This document shows positions 15,736 to 17,170 of a DNA stretch of 17,170 nucleotides, one piece after another. The translations under genes were made by a program, and so were the position numbers. Location: positions 1-17,170 of the forward strand of contig JAGRHW010000025.1 of the NCBI GenBank assembly GCA_020444765.1. Direction: 5' to 3'. Origin of the DNA: Gammaproteobacteria bacterium. Lineage in GTDB: Bacteria; Pseudomonadota; Gammaproteobacteria; Granulosicoccales; Granulosicoccaceae. The notes beneath the pieces were generated by a model. That model searched no databases, was not told the DNA's origin, and worked only from the letters and a program-made list of their open reading frames with translations. The first letter of the stretch is position 1. Each line of letters opens with the position of its first letter.

Positions 15736-16980
15736 TTACAGATTGAAACGCGACGGTGAAAAGGCTTGTACATCAACGCTTGTCGGCTCGCCGAGCATCT
15801 GTGCCGCCAGCAGTTCCGCGGAACCCGGAGCGGTCGAGAAGCCAAGATGCTGATGGCCGGTATTGAACCACAGCCCTCTGCGTTGACTGGGGCCGATGAC
15901 CGGCAGACTGTCCGGCAGCGTGGGGCGGGAGCCGTGCCAGTCTTCGCCGGTTCTGTCGCCGACCGGGAAATCATTGCGGGCTATTTTTTCGCAATGATCG
16001 AGTTGCACGGGCTTGTAGTAGGCATCCTGCTCGTTCAGCTCTACGCCACAGGTCAGGCGCAGACCGCCCGACATCGGCGTAAGCACAAAGCCGCCGCCGG
16101 CATCGTAGATCGGGCGTTTGATCGGTTTATCGGGGACGGGCTGAAATTCACGATGACCGCCGCGCTCGAAGATCATCGGCAGCCTGATGGCCAGTCGGTC
16201 CAGAAAGTCCCGGCTCCAGGGACCAAGCGCGATCACCAGTTGCGCGCAGTGCAATTCATCGCCATCGTCGGCGCTCAGTCGCCATTGCCGCTCGACTGTC
16301 TGGCTGGCCTTGTTAATAGCTCGTTGGACAAAGTGTCCGCCTTTGTCGAGGAACATCTCCAGATAAACATTGGCGACTGCCGACGGATTGTCCACCGAGC
16401 TTGCGTCATTGATGAGCAATCCATGACTGAAAACCGGTGCGATATGCGGTTCATGCTCGGCAATGGCTGCGCCGTCCAGCACATCGTAGTGAACATGGTG
16501 TTGATCCATGGTCCGGCGAAGGCGTGTCGATTGTTCATATTGCTGGCGGTTGCGGTAGACTTTCAGCCAGCCGGTTTCACGCAGATGCCGGGTTTGTGCG
16601 GACTCGTTCAGCCAGTTTTTATGCCTTTCGGACGAAAATTGCAGCAGTTGATGCAAGGCTTCGGCACGTCGCGGGGTATTGCCGGCGCGCCCGCTCCAGA
16701 GAAAGTTCAACAGGGGATGCCACTGCTTCAACAGATAAGCCGGTGAATACCTGAGGCTCATGTCGCGGTTGCCAAGCAAGGCGGGAATATCCGCAAACAA
16801 ATCCGGGTTGTTCAACGGCAGGGCCGAGCCAAGCGCGATCACGCCGGCATTGCCGTAAGAGGTTTCGCGGGCGGCGGCCTGGCGGTCAATCAGGGTGACC
16901 TGCCGGCCGCGGGATTGCAGAGCCAGCGCGGTGGAGATGCCGATGATTCCCGCGCCGAGTACGATAACGGTGTCAGTCAT
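15736..16980 (-). CDS. DadA-like D-amino acid dehydrogenase (DAO family)
   Basis: A protein of 414 residues, typical of DadA and related D-amino acid or D-hydroxyproline dehydrogenases. The FAD motif is VIVLGAGIIGISTALALQSR (5-24, G9-A-G11-x-x-G14), followed by the DadA-type segment ETSYGNAGVIALGSALPLNN. The substrate-domain and C-terminal landmarks are LVIALGPWSRDFLDRL, DWHGSRPTLPDSLPVIGPS and GLWFNTGHQHLGFSTAPGSA, all family typical. It oxidises a D-amino or imino acid to an oxo- or imino acid, probably passing electrons to the respiratory chain rather than oxygen. Its ATG overlaps the stop of the TRAP permease gene by 4 nt, so the transporter probably imports its substrate. Whether that is D-proline, D-hydroxyproline or another D-amino acid cannot be told here. 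Confidence 0.88.
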   Translation of the reverse strand: MTDTVIVLGAGIIGISTALALQSRGRQVTLIDRQAAARETSYGNAGVIALGSALPLNNPDLFADIPALLGNRDMSLRYSPAYLLKQWHPLLNFLWSGRAGNTPRRAEALHQLLQFSSERHKNWLNESAQTRHLRETGWLKVYRNRQQYEQSTRLRRTMDQHHVHYDVLDGAAIAEHEPHIAPVFSHGLLINDASSVDNPSAVANVYLEMFLDKGGHFVQRAINKASQTVERQWRLSADDGDELHCAQLVIALGPWSRDFLDRLAIRLPMIFERGGHREFQPVPDKPIKRPIYDAGGGFVLTPMSGGLRLTCGVELNEQDAYYKPVQLDHCEKIARNDFPVGDRTGEDWHGSRPTLPDSLPVIGPSQRRGLWFNTGHQHLGFSTAPGSAELLAAQMLGEPTSVDVQAFSPSRFNL

Positions 16981-17170
16981 GGTGTGTTGCGCATGGTATC
17001 CGGTAACCAGGTAACCAGCTCCGGCAGCCAGATCAGGATAAAAACCATCAGCAACATGATCAGAAACATCGGAATCGCGGTTTTCGCGATATAGCCGATC
17101 TGATGACCGGTCATGCCTTGCAGAACGAACAGATTGAAACCGATCGGCGGCGTGATCTGCGCCATCTCCA
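16977..17170 (-). CDS. dctM: TRAP transporter large permease, DctM type (partial, C-terminus)
   Basis: The C-terminal 64 residues are visible; the gene continues past the right edge. EMAQITPPIGFNLFVLQG is the strongly conserved DctM C-terminal motif, followed by a hydrophobic helix AIPMFLIMLLMVFILIWLPE. The protein is the 12-helix membrane subunit of a tripartite ATP-independent periplasmic importer driven by an ion gradient. The small permease and the binding protein would lie outside the window. Its TGA overlaps the ATG of the DadA-like gene, so they form one operon. Confidence 0.88.
   Translation of the reverse strand, partial: EMAQITPPIGFNLFVLQGMTGHQIGYIAKTAIPMFLIMLLMVFILIWLPELVTWLPDTMRNTP

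Noticed and set aside
15766..16746. Plus-strand open frame of 326 codons antisense to the DadA-like gene
   Set aside because: The opposite strand encodes an unmistakable DAO-family protein over the whole span; the antisense product has no family features.
1..17170. CRISPR arrays, tRNA or rRNA genes, insertion sequences, attachment sites
   Set aside because: No regularly spaced repeats, RNA gene signatures, transposase or integrase genes or flanking terminal repeats were seen by eye.

Overview
The window reads like a chromosome segment of a Gram-negative, probably marine gammaproteobacterium. The pointers are a YcbB/LdtD-type L,D-transpeptidase, exported DUF1566 (Lcl-type) proteins, GcvA-type and GlxA/GbdR-type regulators, a TRAP transporter and dense coding with 1-13 nt gene overlaps. 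The taxonomic call is inference, because no rRNA or marker gene is present.

Left part (1-4570), general and envelope functions: the 3' tail of an unidentified gene; a minus-strand pair made of a VOC-fold protein and a GhrA-like glyoxylate/hydroxypyruvate reductase; a plus-strand periplasmic L,D-transpeptidase; and two tandem, translationally coupled secreted DUF1566 proteins with their own good sigma70-type promoter.

Middle and right part (4571-17170), a catabolic region that looks aimed at N-methylated amines or amino acids. It holds a GlcD/SoxB-like FAD amine oxidoreductase gene interrupted by one in-frame TAG at codon 80, a convergent Rieske non-heme iron oxygenase with the E-x-Y-H signature of quaternary-amine demethylases, two overlapping LysR regulators, a complete heterotetrameric sarcosine oxidase operon (soxB-soxD-soxA-soxG, minus strand), a divergent GlxA/GbdR-like AraC regulator, a DadA-like D-amino acid dehydrogenase and the C-terminal end of a TRAP transporter large permease (DctM).

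Proposed logic (inference): the TRAP system imports a substrate, the Rieske oxygenase removes an N-methyl group from a betaine-like compound, the FAD oxidase and SoxBDAG oxidise the secondary or tertiary N-methyl amines further, and the DadA-like enzyme handles a D-amino acid or imino acid product. The Rieske reductase partner is not in the window, nor are the folate and glycine genes (glyA, purU, folD) often found beside soxBDAG.

Most notable points: the lone TAG in an otherwise intact oxidoreductase gene; a SoxD subunit with no cysteine at all, so three of the four classical zinc ligands are replaced; and a perfect LysR-type operator about 67 nt upstream of the predicted Rieske transcription start, in the divergent Rieske/lysR promoter region.
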